Shown here one piece after another: positions 62,251-64,000 of a DNA stretch of 64,000 nucleotides. Numbering within the stretch: position 1 is the first letter of the stretch; each line of letters starts with the position of its first letter. The DNA is from Winslowiella toletana (GTDB taxonomy: Bacteria; Pseudomonadota; Gammaproteobacteria; Enterobacterales; Enterobacteriaceae). Made by a program: the position numbers and the translations under genes. The notes beneath the pieces were generated by a model, which was not told the origin of the DNA, did no database searches, and saw nothing but the letters and a program-made list of their open reading frames with translations. The stretch spans positions 620,001 through 684,000 of the forward strand of contig NZ_CP134152.1 of the NCBI RefSeq assembly GCF_032164335.1, in the 5' to 3' direction.

Positions 62251-62270
62251 ACCTGAAGAAAGGAATCGAT

Positions 62271-63287
62271 ATGGATCTCGATGCTTTATTAGCGCCGCTT
62301 AGTGCCGAGCGACCTTGTGGAGAAAACCTTGAATATGACGCTGATTTTATCGCGATGGAGCTTGCCTGCGCCGGCAAGGCTGAACAGCAATTTGGCGACA
62401 CCCTGATCCCCGCCGAACCGGCCGACTGGAACAAAGTTGAAGCGCTGGCATCCGGGCTGCTGCTTCGTAGTAAAGATCTGCGTGCAATGCTGGCTCTGAC
62501 TCGTGCATGGACACAGCTTAAAGGCCTGAGCGGTTATGCCAAAGGTTTGCAGCTGATTACACAGTCACTACAACAATTCTGGCAATCGCTTTATCCGGCG
62601 CTGGAAGAGTGGGGCGAAGTGAGTCCTCACTATCGGATTAACGTGCTGGCGGGACTGAGTGATAAATCAGCCTTAACCCTGGCGGTCCGTCAGGCGCCGC
62701 TGTTGCGTTCAGTGGCTGATGAAATCAGTTTGCGTGATGCCTTCGCACTACTTGAAGGCAGCAAAACTGACTTTCCTGATTATCCCGGCGGCCGCGTACG
62801 ATTGATGGATGAACTGTCACGCAGTGAGCATCCCAATATTGATGCGATCAAAACAATAAGTGAGTGCTTGCAAACTATCAAGCTGATGCTGACAGAACAG
62901 CTAGGGGAAGCGGGCGTTCCTGCAATGAATCAGCTGATGAAAACAGTCAGCACGGTCGAGCAGGCCTGCCGTATAACCCCTGTTGCAATGATGATTCCGT
63001 CAGCCAGCAGCGCAGATGAAATAAAGCAGACCACCGCTGCCATAATTCTGCCGCAGTCAAAGGAGCCGATCTGGAGAGCTTCCGGTCCTCAGTCACGTGG
63101 TGACGCTCTACTGATGCTGGAGCAGGTTAAACAGTATTTTACCGAATACGAGCCGGGTCATCCTGCTCCGCTAATGATCGAGCGTGTGCAGCGGGTTATT
63201 GGACTGGATTTTATGGATATGGTGCGCGAGCTGGCACCAGACGGCGTTAATCAGCTGGAAAATATCTTTGGCCGACGTGCTAACTGA
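62271..63287 (+). CDS. tssA: T6SS protein TssA
   Basis: A 338-residue protein with the ImpA N-terminal domain: PCGENLEYDADFIAMELA, WNKVEALASGLLLRSKDLRAMLALTRAWTQLKGLSGYAKGLQLI and YPALEEWGEVSPHYRINVLAGL. The C-terminal part ends GHPAPLMIERVQRVIGLDFMDMVRELAPDGVNQLENIFG, as in the short TssA subtype. TssA primes assembly of the baseplate and sheath. Confidence 0.9.
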   Translation: MDLDALLAPLSAERPCGENLEYDADFIAMELACAGKAEQQFGDTLIPAEPADWNKVEALASGLLLRSKDLRAMLALTRAWTQLKGLSGYAKGLQLITQSLQQFWQSLYPALEEWGEVSPHYRINVLAGLSDKSALTLAVRQAPLLRSVADEISLRDAFALLEGSKTDFPDYPGGRVRLMDELSRSEHPNIDAIKTISECLQTIKLMLTEQLGEAGVPAMNQLMKTVSTVEQACRITPVAMMIPSASSADEIKQTTAAIILPQSKEPIWRASGPQSRGDALLMLEQVKQYFTEYEPGHPAPLMIERVQRVIGLDFMDMVRELAPDGVNQLENIFGRRAN

Positions 63288-63346
63288 ATGCCACCGGCCT
63301 CAGTCGTCCCTTTCTTTCCTGTATCGCCTAACAGATGGAGCGAACT

Positions 63347-63883
63347 ATGCATAACAATAAAGCTGGCGGGCAGAAGTTTATTGCCCAAAATCGTGCGCCA
63401 CGCGTGCAAATTGAATACGACGTGGAAGTTTATGGTGCCGATCGCAAAGTACAACTGCCTTTTGTCATGGGCGTAATGGCGGATTTAGTCGGTAAGTCAG
63501 GTGAAAATCAGCCGGAAATCGGCGATCGCAAATTTATCGATATTGATGTCGATAATTTTGACGATCGTATGAAAGCTCTTGAGCCTCGGGTGACGTTCCG
63601 TACCGAAAACACCCTGACCGGAGAGGAAGGATTGAATATCGACCTGACTTTTCATGGCCTCAATGATTTTTCACCAGACGCCGTGGCCCGTAAAGTCGCG
63701 CCGCTGAGCCAGCTGCTTGATGCCCGGACTCAGCTGTCAAATTTGCTGACTTATATGGATGGCAAAAATGGTGCCGAGCAGCTGATAGCGAATATTCTGC
63801 AGGATCCTGGCTTACTCAAATCGTTGAGCTATGTACCGCAGTCGGCGGATCAAGCGGCCAACAGCCCGGATAAAGAGGGGTAA
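63347..63883 (+). CDS. tssB: T6SS contractile sheath small subunit TssB
   Basis: A 178-residue protein with the TssB/VipA pattern APRVQIEYDVEVYGADRKVQLPFVMGVMADLVGKSG and FIDIDVDNFDDRMKALEPRVTFRTEN. It co-assembles with TssC into the sheath. The start at 63347 has GGAG six bases upstream; the ATG four codons earlier is poorer. tssC follows after three bases. Confidence 0.95.
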   Translation: MHNNKAGGQKFIAQNRAPRVQIEYDVEVYGADRKVQLPFVMGVMADLVGKSGENQPEIGDRKFIDIDVDNFDDRMKALEPRVTFRTENTLTGEEGLNIDLTFHGLNDFSPDAVARKVAPLSQLLDARTQLSNLLTYMDGKNGAEQLIANILQDPGLLKSLSYVPQSADQAANSPDKEG

Positions 63884-63886
63884 CTG

Positions 63887-64000
63887 ATGAATCAACTACA
63901 GCCCGAGCAATCTGTGCAGCAGTTTAGTGAAGACCAATTTAGCGCCCTGTTAAACAAAGAGTTTCGACCGAAAAGCGATCAGGCACGGGCAGCCGTTGAA
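63887..64000 (+). CDS. tssC: T6SS contractile sheath large subunit TssC (5' end only)
   Basis: Thirty-eight codons reach the window edge: MNQLQPEQSVQQFSEDQFSALLNKEFRP. It starts three bases after the tssB stop, with GAGGGG as ribosome binding site. Position directly after tssB makes TssC near certain although the body is not visible. Confidence 0.85.
   Translation, partial: MNQLQPEQSVQQFSEDQFSALLNKEFRPKSDQARAAVE

Overview
The window is a chromosomal segment of a gammaproteobacterium in the order Enterobacterales. The block opgB ... three tRNA-Leu(CAG) genes - rsmC - holD - rimI - yjjG is the enterobacterial arrangement known from E. coli. The CdiB/CdiA locus, the DUF3289/DUF943 pair, the tartrate-dehydrogenase-like gene and a type VI secretion (T6SS) cluster fit a plant- or environment-associated genus such as Pantoea or Erwinia. 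That genus call is inference from gene content.

Layout. 1-939: no recognisable gene. 940-4179: a lactonase-like amidohydrolase, a dicarboxylate-type symporter and a convergent LysR regulator. 4450-5792: a DUF3289/DUF943 pair. 6619-19115: a complete contact-dependent inhibition (CDI) locus, cdiB-cdiA-cdiI. 19121-30420: an unusually long orphan CDI array. Its repeating unit is a promoterless CdiA C-terminal toxin cassette (usually starting at VENN), an immunity gene, a rho-independent terminator, an inverted SymE-family gene or remnant, and a GC-rich non-coding spacer full of hairpins. The array also holds a decayed tyrosine recombinase with a truncated partner gene, a truncated XRE regulator, a near-identical duplication of about 750 bp of the cdiA 3' region, and a decayed duplicate immunity gene. 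30421-33313: AT-rich DNA, an unknown lipoprotein, and a lysozyme-like effector with an LprI-type putative immunity protein. 33576-46933: opgB, then metabolic, regulatory and transport genes, including a LacI-controlled nucleoside-uptake and hydrolase operon and a PepSY/DUF2946 pair. 47087-50043: fhuF with a Fur box, a GGDEF cyclase and a DUF1435 protein. 50112-53364: tRNA-Leu triplet, rsmC, holD, rimI, yjjG. 54214-64000: the start of a T6SS cluster (SH3-type lipoprotein, tssJ, tssK, tssL, tssM, tagF, tssA, tssB, start of tssC), running off the right edge.

How it works together. CdiB should export CdiA, whose 227-residue C-terminus is the toxin and CdiI its antidote. The orphan cassettes share VENN-proximal sequence or a long duplicated tract with cdiA, so homologous recombination could replace the expressed toxin/immunity pair. 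The constant features between cassettes (terminator, opposed SymE gene, structured spacer with covarying stems) suggest that the cassette is a larger mobile or recombining unit than toxin plus immunity alone. The T6SS and the lysozyme-like effector add a second inter-bacterial weapon system.
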